Assembly (NCBI GenBank): GCA_013205605.1 | Contig: JABMMK010000082.1 | Span: forward strand, 1-12,117 | Origin: Cytophagales bacterium | GTDB lineage: Bacteria > Bacteroidota > Bacteroidia > Cytophagales > Spirosomataceae | Reading direction: 5' to 3' | DNA length: 12,117 nucleotides | In this document: one piece after another, positions 1 to 8,178 of the stretch | How the letters are laid out: every line of letters starts with the position of its first letter | Numbering within the stretch: position 1 is the stretch's first letter | Notes under the pieces: model-generated | What the model was told of the DNA's origin: nothing | Database searches by the model: none | Seen by the model: the letters and a program-made list of their open reading frames with translations, nothing else | Translations under genes and position numbers: made by a program

Positions 1-374
1 AAATCAATCGTCCCATCACTATGCTGGGCCTTTGTTAAGTATTGAGCTCCTTTTTCTATTGATTGAAGTAAATTGGATGATGCATAATAAATAGACTCTG
101 GACAGGAAACGGATATGGCCCACAAAGAAATATAACCACCCGTGGACAAAGCATTTGGAATACCATCTCCGTCACGAATAGCGCCTAAATCTGAACTTTG
201 TGAATCTATAATTTGCGGATTAGGGTTGTCACTTATTTGCTTATCGTTCAGTCGAATAAGATCCAAGATCCACGCAGGTTTTTGCGGTAAAGCTTTTTTT
301 GAGTTAGCAAATCCCATAAAGGGAGATAATCCAATGACGGTGGCGCCTACTTGGGCAAAGTTCCTTCTATTCAT
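1..374 (-). CDS. Tat-exported protein of unknown function, probable helical-toroid carbohydrate enzyme (N-terminal part)
   Basis: The frame is open from an ATG at 372-374 to the left edge of the window, giving about 124 residues without a stop; the rest is outside. The N-terminus MNRRNFAQVGATVIG has a twin-arginine motif (RRNF) followed by a hydrophobic stretch to about residue 23, so export by the Tat pathway is likely. The mature part has a pattern (D-x-D-G, then LSTGGY, then YYASSNLLQSIEKGAQYL, then Q-x-x-DGTID) that resembles the first helices of alpha/alpha-toroid polysaccharide-active proteins. That resemblance comes from memory of family patterns, not from an alignment. The start codon overlaps the stop of the upstream GH105-type gene by four bases (ATGA), which suggests translational coupling and a shared substrate. 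A lyase or hydrolase acting on the PUL glycan is the best guess; I do not recognise the exact family. Confidence 0.75.
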   Translation of the reverse strand, partial: MNRRNFAQVGATVIGLSPFMGFANSKKALPQKPAWILDLIRLNDKQISDNPNPQIIDSQSSDLGAIRDGDGIPNALSTGGYISLWAISVSCPESIYYASSNLLQSIEKGAQYLTKAQHSDGTID

Positions 375-1495
375 TTTTTTTCATATTCAAGCCCAAACAT
401 AATGAATGAGGCAATTCCATATCCTGTTCCGCTGACATTTGGCCGATTAAAATAATAGGACTTATAACCAATGCATGTTCCTCCACTGACATTTTTAGGA
501 GTCAGATAGGGTCCGTTGGCTACTTTTTCTAAGCTATATTTTTTAATTCCGTTATAGGCTAAATCGGCAGATGCCTGATACGGTTGCTTGGGTAATATTC
601 CTAATCGAATCCCTTTAAGCATCGCATATCCAAACATAGCGGTGCATGAACTTTCTTGGAAGTTGGCCGGATTATCCCCCGCATCTAAAATCTGATACCA
701 ATGTCCCGTTTCCTTATTTTGTAAAACTGGCAATAGGCGTAATAATTTTTTTAATTCTAAAACGAATGCTTCGCGATGCTTAGAATTTTTGGGAATAGTT
801 TCTAATATGTCCACTAAAGCCATTCCGATCCAGCCATTTGCGCGACCCCAATATTCGCTACTTTTGCGTGTAATCGGGTCAGCCCAACCGATAATGCTAC
901 ATTTGTCGTCGTAATCGATGGCGTCTGAATCCCAACCGTGAACCCATAAACCCGTACGCCAATAGGCTAGTTTTTCGCTATGGGCTTTTAACTGAAAGGC
1001 TAATTCATCTATGTATTTTTCGTCATGACTTAGTCGATACATTTCAAGCATATACATACTTAGCATGTAAATGGTATCATCCCAAAGCTCTTCGGTTTCA
1101 ACTCGATGAGATACACCCCCATTGGATGTTCGAGGCGTTTTTAGGTAGTCGGCATACAACTCATCCGCCTTTTTTTTGTACTTTGTTTCTCCGGTAATTC
1201 TGGCAAGAAAAACCATTGCATGGCCTGAAGCTAAGGCATTTGGATGTTTTCCATTGGAAACATCGTAGGTCACCTCCATCGCTTTTTTAAGGTAGTTTAA
1301 ATAGATTTCCTTTTCTGCAGCAGGTTTGGAGTTGTAGAGATGAATAAGAGAATTCAAAAAAGTGGCTTGGCCCCAATCCCATTTATATTTAGCGGCAGGC
1401 ATATAAATTTGCCTACCATGTAAATCAAGTGAGTCGATCCAATTTTGGCCTAAAAGGGCAGGGGAAAATAATAAGAGGAATGCTACGTATTTCAA
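371..1495 (-). CDS. GH105/GH88-type unsaturated glycuronyl hydrolase, secreted
   Basis: This 374-residue protein looks like the YteR/YesR-type enzymes that remove the 4,5-unsaturated uronic acid left at the end of oligosaccharides by polysaccharide lyases. Visible family features are LWDDTIYM at 137-144 (Asp140 fits the catalytic Asp of the W-x-D motif), WGRANGW at 216-222, ESSCTAMFGYAMLKG at 281-295, and a C-terminal GTGYGIASFIMFGLEYE. The length is normal for GH105. Residues 2-16 form a signal peptide ending near LLG/QN, so it probably acts in the periplasm. The start is TTG at 1493-1495: a TGA lies in frame three codons upstream, and the next Met (residue 32) would remove the signal peptide. 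It follows susD after a 58-base gap containing a stem-loop, and overlaps the next gene by four bases. Rhamnogalacturonan, ulvan or another uronic glycan could be the source; sequence alone cannot choose. Confidence 0.88.
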   Translation of the reverse strand: MKYVAFLLLFSPALLGQNWIDSLDLHGRQIYMPAAKYKWDWGQATFLNSLIHLYNSKPAAEKEIYLNYLKKAMEVTYDVSNGKHPNALASGHAMVFLARITGETKYKKKADELYADYLKTPRTSNGGVSHRVETEELWDDTIYMLSMYMLEMYRLSHDEKYIDELAFQLKAHSEKLAYWRTGLWVHGWDSDAIDYDDKCSIIGWADPITRKSSEYWGRANGWIGMALVDILETIPKNSKHREAFVLELKKLLRLLPVLQNKETGHWYQILDAGDNPANFQESSCTAMFGYAMLKGIRLGILPKQPYQASADLAYNGIKKYSLEKVANGPYLTPKNVSGGTCIGYKSYYFNRPNVSGTGYGIASFIMFGLEYEKK

Positions 1496-1513
1496 TGTAA
1501 ATCAGGTTTAAAA

Positions 1514-1546
1514 TGAAGCGGATGAAATTTAAATTCATCCGCTTCA
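1514..1546 (-). terminator. Stem-loop between susD and the GH105-type gene, probable partial terminator or mRNA-stabilising hairpin
   Basis: A perfect 13-base-pair inverted repeat (arms TGAAGCGGATGAA and TTCATCCGCTTCA) encloses a 7-base loop. It starts 7 bases after the susD stop. On the minus strand the second arm is followed by ATTTTAAA, a short and interrupted U-tract, so complete termination is doubtful. It is the only strong hairpin I found between genes here. A leaky terminator, or a 3' stabiliser that raises susC/susD mRNA over the enzyme mRNA, both fit. Confidence 0.72.
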
Positions 1547-1553
1547 AATTTAA

Positions 1554-3473
1554 TTAATATCCTGGATTTTGTTCAATTTTCGGGTTCGTTACGTCTAACA
1601 TTCCTTGTGGAATAGGACGTAAATAATGAAAATCTTTAATTTGTGGTGTTCCACCAATCCCATATTTAGTCCAAGGATTATAAAGTAAGTTCCTTGAAAT
1701 CAATGTTTTAGTACGCTTCAAATCATTCCAACGAAATGATTCGCCCAACAATTCTCTCGCTGACTCATCTAAAATCATGTCGATATTAATCGTTGCTGGC
1801 GTCGCTCGGTAGGAAGCAACATTTTTAGGATCGTCCGTAGGGTCATTAGCTTTAGCTGCTCTATTGGGTGATTTACCTTTATTGCTCGCTAAAGCACGGT
1901 CTAAAATTACATTGTAATATACATCTGCCGTTCCTAATTTTGCACCCGTTGCTCCCTTAACGATAGCTTCAGCAGCCATTAGGTATAATTCAGCTGATCT
2001 AAAAATTGGGTCGTTTAAAGTAGACCAACCATCTGCATAAGCTACTGCTGGCTGGAAGAATTTCCAGAACATAGGTTTCCCCCAAAACATGTTATCTGTT
2101 ACACCAGTCGTCGCGTTAATAGGAGCATATCCTTCCATTTCGTGGTGCATAGTCACATTGTATTTTTTGGTTCCTCCTTTTACGTTGACCCCTTTATCGC
2201 TATCCTTTAAAACAGGATTATTCCATGCACGGATATAGCCTGTTGTATCGCCTTTGATGTAATTGATGGTGAGGTTTTGTGCGTATGTATTTTTGGCTAA
2301 ACTAACGGATCCAGCAGTTGTCGCATAGGAAACGCTATTATAGGTTCCTTCGTAGCGGCTATCTAATTTGGGGTCAAATAAACGATAAGCAGCCCAGGTT
2401 GGAACATGGGAATTTACTTGTCTTCCGTATATAGGTCCGTTCGCTACTTGTGCTAAACCAGATGGACCACCTCCAAACTGACTATGCATGTTATTTCCCT
2501 GAATGCCTGTTGCGGCATCGAAATTTCCGTCTCCTTTGTAATAAAGTGGATTGGCATACTGAACGGCAAAAACAACTTCTTTACTTGCATTGGCAGCCAC
2601 CACTGAACTGGATAATGAAGCGGTTTCAATATTGATATTTTTGTTGTGTGAAGGCCATAAAGTATTCCAATTAGCTTCAAGAGGATATAAATTAGAAGCA
2701 ATTAGTTCGTCGCAAAGGGATAAGGCTTTGGTAAAATCTGCTTCACTTCCTCCCAGGGAATTATTGAAATTCCATGCTCTAGTTAAATAAACTTTGGCCA
2801 ATAGAAATTGTGCTGCTCCTTTAGTCACTCGACCCTGATCTGCTTGGGTAGCTGGCAATGCCGCAATGCAATCATTTAAATCAGCAATAATTTGCGTATA
2901 AACATCCTTTGCACTTGATTTTTTAGCCTCAAGACTACCTCCTAAAGATTCAGTTAATGGCATAGGAATATCTCCCCATTGTTGGACCGCAAAGAAATAG
3001 GATATAGCTCTCAAAAACTTTGCTTGAGCAACCATGTTAGTTAACTTGGTAGCTTCCATCCCTACAACTTTGTCTTTACGTGTGACAGCGGCATTGCAAC
3101 GATTTATTTCTTTATACAATTGATCCCAATAAGTCTGTAATTCGCCATTAGAGGAATTAAATCGAATATCATACACATCTCGCTCTGGTCCAATTTGGTT
3201 TGGTAAATTATATAAAGGCCCACCATATCCCGCTTCCACGAAAAGGTCGGTTCCATTATGGGTTAATTTCCTTCTTTGGGTCATATCCCTTAAAAGTGGA
3301 TAACAAGAGTTCACTAAACCCTCAAATCCAATAGCTGTATTGTAATAATTATCTGTTGTTCTGTTGGCAGGATTATATTCAGTAAGAAAATCCTTGTCAC
3401 AACTGAAACTCACCGCCCCTAAAATGAATAGGCAGATGATGGATGCCCGATTTAAATTTTTATAAATATTCAT
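1554..3473 (-). CDS. SusD/RagB-type surface glycan-binding lipoprotein
   Basis: This 639-residue outer-membrane lipoprotein partners the SusC-type transporter and acts as the lid that captures glycan fragments at the cell surface. The signal peptide ends in a lipobox, VSFSC, with Cys25 as the lipidated residue. The acidic CDKDF that follows is typical of surface-exposed Bacteroidota lipoproteins. Family signatures include the N-terminal segment NYYNTAIGFEGLVNSCY (about 42-58), the TPR-region motif AKFLRAISYFFAVQQWGDIP (151-170), ESARELLGESFRWNDLKRT (570-588), and the classic ending NPKIEQNPGY. It is somewhat longer than many SusD proteins (about 500-600 residues), so the ligand-facing loops may be enlarged. 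The ATG at 3471-3473 is supported by the signal peptide. It lies 31 bases after the susC stop, so the pair is co-transcribed. The bound glycan cannot be read from the sequence. Confidence 0.96.
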   Translation of the reverse strand: MNIYKNLNRASIICLFILGAVSFSCDKDFLTEYNPANRTTDNYYNTAIGFEGLVNSCYPLLRDMTQRRKLTHNGTDLFVEAGYGGPLYNLPNQIGPERDVYDIRFNSSNGELQTYWDQLYKEINRCNAAVTRKDKVVGMEATKLTNMVAQAKFLRAISYFFAVQQWGDIPMPLTESLGGSLEAKKSSAKDVYTQIIADLNDCIAALPATQADQGRVTKGAAQFLLAKVYLTRAWNFNNSLGGSEADFTKALSLCDELIASNLYPLEANWNTLWPSHNKNINIETASLSSSVVAANASKEVVFAVQYANPLYYKGDGNFDAATGIQGNNMHSQFGGGPSGLAQVANGPIYGRQVNSHVPTWAAYRLFDPKLDSRYEGTYNSVSYATTAGSVSLAKNTYAQNLTINYIKGDTTGYIRAWNNPVLKDSDKGVNVKGGTKKYNVTMHHEMEGYAPINATTGVTDNMFWGKPMFWKFFQPAVAYADGWSTLNDPIFRSAELYLMAAEAIVKGATGAKLGTADVYYNVILDRALASNKGKSPNRAAKANDPTDDPKNVASYRATPATINIDMILDESARELLGESFRWNDLKRTKTLISRNLLYNPWTKYGIGGTPQIKDFHYLRPIPQGMLDVTNPKIEQNPGY

Positions 3474-3504
3474 GATATATATCTTTAAATGTTATTGCCT
3501 TGTT

Positions 3505-6500
3505 TTAGAAGCCTACGTTAAAACCAAATGTTAAGGTAGTAGACGGGAAATCATCTTGATAAGCGGCTCCATTATATTCAGGATCTCCACCACTATATTT
3601 TGTAAAATATGCTGGGTTGATAGATTGTAAATACATTCTCATGTTGTCAATGCCCATTTTGTCAAGTAATTTTCTAGGTAACGTATAGCCAAAGGTTACA
3701 TCGCTTATTCTTAAGAAACTAGCATCTTGATAATAGATAGCGTCGCGACCTATTGTGCCCGGTATTCCCATTCCCCACATTTCGTTGGATGGATTTTCTT
3801 TGGTCCAATAATTTAAGGAAAGTCTTCCTCCTCCTCCCGGATCACTGATGTAATTACTTAGGAATCCATTTTTATACATCGTTCCATTTCTGTAATACAT
3901 CATCACAGCTAAATCAAAATTCTTATAGCTGACACGATTGGTTAAGCCCATGGTAAAATTCGGCAACTGACTTCCTAAAATTACCCGGTCGTCTTTTCCT
4001 AAAACGCCTGAGGTTATTTTGCCATCGCCATTTTGGTCTACAATACGCACCGCACCTGGATTAGAAGAATATTTTTTAGCTTCTTCCACATCGCCTAGTT
4101 GGAAAATTCCATTGGCTTTGTAGTATAAGAAACTTTTAAGTGGATAACCGACTGCCAAAATATTTTCAGGGTTTGTGCTACCACTCCAGCCATACATGGC
4201 TCCATTAGGTAATTCCTCTAAGCGGTTAATGTTTTTAGCAAAATTTAGAGAAGATGTCCAAGTAAAATATTTCTTTGAAATATTAGTTGTGTTTAATAAA
4301 ATCTCCACTCCTTTGTTGGACACGCGGCCAACGTTCGCGATAATCGTACTAAAGCCTGATGAGGTAGGTAAGGCCTGTCTCATGATCAAATCTTTGGTCG
4401 ATCGGTTATACCATTCAGCTGTAATAGAAACTCTGTTTTTAAAGAAAGCTGTGTTTAAACCAAGATTTAATTCTTCACTTCGTTCCCATCCCAAATCTTG
4501 GTTTGGTAAGTTATTAGGGGCAAAACCAACACCTGGATTTTGTCCATACCCATAATTGGTATTCATCAAGGTAGCCGAAGTGGCATAAGGAGAAACCACC
4601 GAGTTACCTACTTGACCGAAACTAGCGCGTACCTTTAAATCATCAAAGAAATTTAAATTTTTCACAAATTCTTCTTCACCCAATTTCCATGCAAATGCTC
4701 CAGAAGGGAAAAATGCCCATTTCTGTCCTTCTGCTAATTGAGAAGCTCCGTCAGAGCGAGCAGTAAACGTTAAGATATACTTATTGTCATACGTGTAATT
4801 TAATCGACCCATGTAAGACTCTAAAGTTCTTTGGTTATATCCACTATAGATCGTGGGAGCTGCCGTTCCTGAAGCTAAATTATACCAATATGAAACATAT
4901 GGTAATCCAGTAGCCGCGATGGCATTCATTTCGGTGCTGGTCTTAAAAGCACTTTGCAGGGCGGTCGCATTTAATTTACTTTTTCCTTTTTCTACATTAT
5001 AGGTCAATTGGTTATCAAATGTGTAAGCCATAATAAAGTCATTCTCAACGGATGCTCTGGTATTTCCTGATACGTTTACGGCTTTTGAATATTTTCCACG
5101 ATATTCATCTTGTTTCGCCATTTGATAGGAAGCTGAAATAGATGATTTGAAAGTTAAGCCTTTATATAATTCAAATTCAGCATAAGCATTTCCCATTTGA
5201 CTACTTACATTTCTGGTCCACTGGTAATTATCTAAACTAGAGGCCTCTAATAATGGGTTAACAGCAGTATTTCTACCCATTCTTACCGCATACCCGTTAA
5301 CGTCGCCTATCGAGGCATCATTCCCGACTACCGGATCGACTAAGTCCTTATAATAAATAGTACTCGTAGGTCTTTCTCGGTAAGCCGTTCTTGGTACCTC
5401 AAAAGAACCTGTTGGGTTGGTGGAATAATTGGCATACATCGTAATTCCAACTTTTAAGAAACTAGCTATTTTGGAATCTACGGCTGCGTTCAAATTGTAT
5501 TTTTTATAATTTGTCAATGGCATCATTCCATCTTCTTGAATGTAACCGGCCGAGAAACGGTAATTGGTCCCACCTGATCCTCCTGAAACAGCTACATTGG
5601 CTCCCGAGTTAATACCAGGTTTGGTTAGCAGTCCCACTAAATCTGTAGTTTTTCCACTATTGATGATGTTCAATTCATTCACATTGAACATGGATTGACT
5701 AACGATAGCTCCGTTTAATGCAGCATCAGTGATCGAAGATTTAAAATATTCCTGAGCATCTTGCATTTTTGGTAAATGTGATGGTGACTTAACACCTAAA
5801 TAAGAATCAAACGTAACTCTTGGTTTTCCCGTTGAACCTCTTTTTGACGTAATGATAACGACCCCATTAGCACCTCTAGAGCCATAAATGGCTGTGGATG
5901 AAGCGTCTTTTAATATATCGATCGTTTGAATATCAGCCGGATTAATGTCCTGTAATTTACCTCCAATCACCCCGTCAATAACGACTAAAGGCTCTGTATT
6001 CATATTTTGTGGATTACTACTGACTAGGGTTAAGTTGACCGCGCCATCTGCATTTGGATTAGCGGTGATGGTATTTTCTCCACGGATGGCAATAGACCAC
6101 AATTGGCCTGGCTTATTACTCATTTTGGTTACGACCACGCCTGGAACTTGGCCTTGTAATGCTTGAGTGGCATTTGTTGGGTTACCTCTTGTGATTTCTT
6201 TGGCACTAATGGTTCCAACGGCACCTGTTAAATCTTTTTTCTTAACGGATCCATATCCAATGACGACAACCTCGTTCAAGGTTTCTTGGCTGGGTAATAA
6301 TTTAACGGCTAATTGTACTTGATTTCCAACATTAATTTCTTGCGTTTCAAATCCGACAAAAGAAAAGATCAATGTGGAGGCTCCTTTTTCTGGAATAGAA
6401 ATACTGAAAATACCGTTGGCATTTGTTGCAACTCCTTTGGAGGTATTCTTCAAACGAACGTTTACGCCAGGAACCGCGTCACCTTTTTCATCGGTTACTT

Positions 6501-6948
6501 TTCCTGAAATGGTTCGGTCGGCAACGATCGTTTCATTGCTGATGGTAGAAGAAACCTCCGAACTAAAATTTCCATTCGTCGGAATTAGACCTTTTTCTAA
6601 AATAATTTGATTGTTTTTTTGAAACTGGTAGGTGATATTTCTCGGCGCAAATACCTTTCTTAACACATTTTCCAATGTTTCGTTATTGACCAATAGGTTT
6701 AACTTCTCTTGTTGTTCAATGACTCCTTTTTGATATGAAAAAGTCACATCAACTTGCTTTTCAATACTTTGCAAGAATGACTTTAAACTTCCATTACTCA
6801 AAGAGATACTTACTTTTTCTTGTAATTTATCTTGAGCTTTGGACGTGTGAGCATAGCCTATGGTGACCACCATGAGGGTCATCAGCAGCTGTGTCAATGA
6901 GACTTTCATGATTTTGAAAATCTGATTTTTTGATAAAAATTTAGACAT
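3505..6948 (-). CDS. SusC/RagA-type TonB-dependent outer-membrane transporter with STN signalling domain
   Basis: This 1147-residue protein imports oligosaccharides through the outer membrane using TonB energy. The signal peptide covers about residues 14-38. An STN (secretin/TonB short N-terminal) domain lies at about 45-118 and is the part that talks to FecR-type anti-sigma factors. A carboxypeptidase-regulatory-like beta domain follows at about 147-217 (ISGKVTDEKGDAVPGVNV), then a TonB-box-like LNEVVVIGYG at 224-233, then the plug (about 238-370, including VVIDGV and the SusC signature LKDASSTAIYGSRGANGVV). The rest is beta barrel ending in Phe (GFNVGF), as outer-membrane assembly requires. 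The plug has about 20 extra residues before VVIDGV. The ATG at 6946-6948 is used here; an in-frame ATG at residue 14 is an alternative and would give a more usual signal peptide. It follows the anti-sigma gene after 94 bases and precedes susD. Confidence 0.97.
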   Translation of the reverse strand: MSKFLSKNQIFKIMKVSLTQLLMTLMVVTIGYAHTSKAQDKLQEKVSISLSNGSLKSFLQSIEKQVDVTFSYQKGVIEQQEKLNLLVNNETLENVLRKVFAPRNITYQFQKNNQIILEKGLIPTNGNFSSEVSSTISNETIVADRTISGKVTDEKGDAVPGVNVRLKNTSKGVATNANGIFSISIPEKGASTLIFSFVGFETQEINVGNQVQLAVKLLPSQETLNEVVVIGYGSVKKKDLTGAVGTISAKEITRGNPTNATQALQGQVPGVVVTKMSNKPGQLWSIAIRGENTITANPNADGAVNLTLVSSNPQNMNTEPLVVIDGVIGGKLQDINPADIQTIDILKDASSTAIYGSRGANGVVIITSKRGSTGKPRVTFDSYLGVKSPSHLPKMQDAQEYFKSSITDAALNGAIVSQSMFNVNELNIINSGKTTDLVGLLTKPGINSGANVAVSGGSGGTNYRFSAGYIQEDGMMPLTNYKKYNLNAAVDSKIASFLKVGITMYANYSTNPTGSFEVPRTAYRERPTSTIYYKDLVDPVVGNDASIGDVNGYAVRMGRNTAVNPLLEASSLDNYQWTRNVSSQMGNAYAEFELYKGLTFKSSISASYQMAKQDEYRGKYSKAVNVSGNTRASVENDFIMAYTFDNQLTYNVEKGKSKLNATALQSAFKTSTEMNAIAATGLPYVSYWYNLASGTAAPTIYSGYNQRTLESYMGRLNYTYDNKYILTFTARSDGASQLAEGQKWAFFPSGAFAWKLGEEEFVKNLNFFDDLKVRASFGQVGNSVVSPYATSATLMNTNYGYGQNPGVGFAPNNLPNQDLGWERSEELNLGLNTAFFKNRVSITAEWYNRSTKDLIMRQALPTSSGFSTIIANVGRVSNKGVEILLNTTNISKKYFTWTSSLNFAKNINRLEELPNGAMYGWSGSTNPENILAVGYPLKSFLYYKANGIFQLGDVEEAKKYSSNPGAVRIVDQNGDGKITSGVLGKDDRVILGSQLPNFTMGLTNRVSYKNFDLAVMMYYRNGTMYKNGFLSNYISDPGGGGRLSLNYWTKENPSNEMWGMGIPGTIGRDAIYYQDASFLRISDVTFGYTLPRKLLDKMGIDNMRMYLQSINPAYFTKYSGGDPEYNGAAYQDDFPSTTLTFGFNVGF

Positions 6949-7042
6949 AATTGATGGGTTTAATTGTATTGATGTTGGTTTTAATAATTTAGATTTAGTT
7001 TGTAATGAGTTTAGTATATAAAATAGGTTTAAAGGTATTCAT
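6949..7042 (-). promoter_or_regulatory. Intergenic region upstream of the SusC gene, candidate ECF-sigma-dependent promoter region
   Basis: This 94-base, very AT-rich gap between the FecR stop and the SusC start is the longest in the window. By position it is where an autoregulated ECF sigma factor would act on the transporter operon. I could not find a clear Bacteroidota housekeeping promoter (TTTG at -33 with TAnnTTTG at -7), nor a terminator hairpin. The call rests on location and family knowledge only. Confidence 0.35.
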
Positions 7043-8113
7043 TTATTTACAGCCTTTCGATTCAATAATGATTTGAGCATCTACCTCTTTGTAGTTCCCG
7101 CCAATAAGTTGGCATATCAAATCAAGTTTGTCATGTAAGGGCTCATTTTTAAAACGCGTCGTGATGACACATTTTGAAAGCTGCTCATCATGGTAGATAA
7201 TTTTAATTCCATAAAGGTTTGCTAACGAGTTAATGACTTGACCCACTGGAACTTCATCGAAACTCTGATTGTAATTTTTGATTTCTATGTTGGCCAACGG
7301 CAAAGGCATCTCAACAAGTGCTTTACTTAAATTCTCCGTTTCACGGTTAAAAATTCCTTTTTGATTAGGTATCAATATGATTCCTTTTGTTTCCGGGTCA
7401 TTTACATTAATTCTTCTTTGATTGTACACATTAACCCGGCCTGTCTTCACAGAAACAGTCACATGGGCATCTTTTTCAAAAGCCTTAATGGTAAAACTGG
7501 TTCCTAAGACCTTGGTGATTATTTCATTTGAATAAACAAAAAAAGGTTTTTTGGGATTTTTTGCAATGTCAAAAAAAGCTTCTCCGCTTAAAAAGACCGT
7601 TCGGCTTTCTTTTTCAAAATGGATCGGGTAGGAGATTTTACTATTTTTACTCAGATGTATTTTACTGCCATCTTCTAATGTGATCATGATGGGCTTAGTC
7701 TCCGTATTTTTAACTTCGATCAATTTGTTTTTAGCCTCAAAAGAACTGACTAAGTCGGTGTAATTAATGGATTTTGTAGGTTGATAAACCCAAGCAAATA
7801 ATCCAGCTGAAAGAACGACAATAAATAAAGCGGCTAATTTTAATAAATGGGTTGGCCAAACTCTGGCTGATTTTGCCTCATTCATGGATAAACGGATGTT
7901 TTTCCAGATTTTATGTTCATTCAAATTGGGATTCAAATCAAATTCAATTTCATACAAAGATTTTGCTAGTTGGATCGCTTCATTAAAAATTTCCGCTTTT
8001 TCAGGATATTCCAATACGAAGTCATCCCAAAAACGGTTTTCCTCCTTTTGGTTTACCCAAAGAATGAAAGAATCATGGTCTAAGAAATCTTGAACGGTAT
8101 TTAAATTTTTCAT
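7043..8113 (-). CDS. FecR-family anti-sigma factor
   Basis: This 356-residue inner-membrane protein holds the ECF sigma factor and passes on the signal from the STN domain of the SusC-type transporter. An N-terminal cytoplasmic part (about 1-86) is the likely sigma-binding region. One membrane helix lies at about 89-110 (LLKLAALFIVVLSAGLFAWV). The periplasmic FecR domain covers about 128-230, with TLEDGSKIHLSKNSKISYP, then VFLSGEAFFDIAKNPKKPF, then VLGTSFTIKAF. A C-terminal DUF4974-type domain (about 286-352) contains VGQVINSLANLYGIKIIY; it resembles STN folds and probably contacts the transporter. The ATG at 8111-8113 is clear. It lies 65 bases after the sigma gene and 94 bases before susC, the standard Bacteroidota order. 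Confidence 0.95.
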   Translation of the reverse strand: MKNLNTVQDFLDHDSFILWVNQKEENRFWDDFVLEYPEKAEIFNEAIQLAKSLYEIEFDLNPNLNEHKIWKNIRLSMNEAKSARVWPTHLLKLAALFIVVLSAGLFAWVYQPTKSINYTDLVSSFEAKNKLIEVKNTETKPIMITLEDGSKIHLSKNSKISYPIHFEKESRTVFLSGEAFFDIAKNPKKPFFVYSNEIITKVLGTSFTIKAFEKDAHVTVSVKTGRVNVYNQRRINVNDPETKGIILIPNQKGIFNRETENLSKALVEMPLPLANIEIKNYNQSFDEVPVGQVINSLANLYGIKIIYHDEQLSKCVITTRFKNEPLHDKLDLICQLIGGNYKEVDAQIIIESKGCK

Positions 8114-8161
8114 ATATAATCTTGAACATTATATAGGTAGCGAAAAATTAAAATAGTAACC

Positions 8162-8178
8162 AATAAGTTTAACTTATT
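8162..8178. repeat. Perfect 17-base AT-rich palindrome between sigma and anti-sigma genes
   Basis: AATAAGTT-T-AACTTATT is a perfect inverted repeat with 8-base arms around one central base. It abuts the sigma stop codon and lies 48 bases before the FecR start. As RNA it could form only a weak AT-rich hairpin, with no U-tract after it. A binding site for a dimeric regulator or a weak pause site are both possible; chance is not excluded in such AT-rich DNA. Confidence 0.45.

Noticed and set aside
142..402. Plus-strand open frame of 86 codons
   Set aside because: It lies opposite the left-edge Tat-signal gene and the end of the hydrolase gene, both with clear family or signal features; no recognisable protein signature.
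2450..2790. Overlapping short open frames on both strands within the SusD gene
   Set aside because: All sit inside the well-supported SusD frame and have no signal peptide, domain or plausible start context.
4175..4555. Plus-strand open frame of 126 codons within the SusC gene
   Set aside because: It is antisense to the conserved beta-barrel coding region and has a random-looking composition.
5945..6610. Several plus-strand open frames opposite the SusC plug and STN region
   Set aside because: They are mirror frames of conserved SusC domains with no independent support.
6910..6922. Palindrome GATTTTGAAAATC near the SusC start
   Set aside because: It lies in the predicted coding start region and is simple AT-rich sequence; a regulatory role would only be credible if the residue-14 start is the true one.
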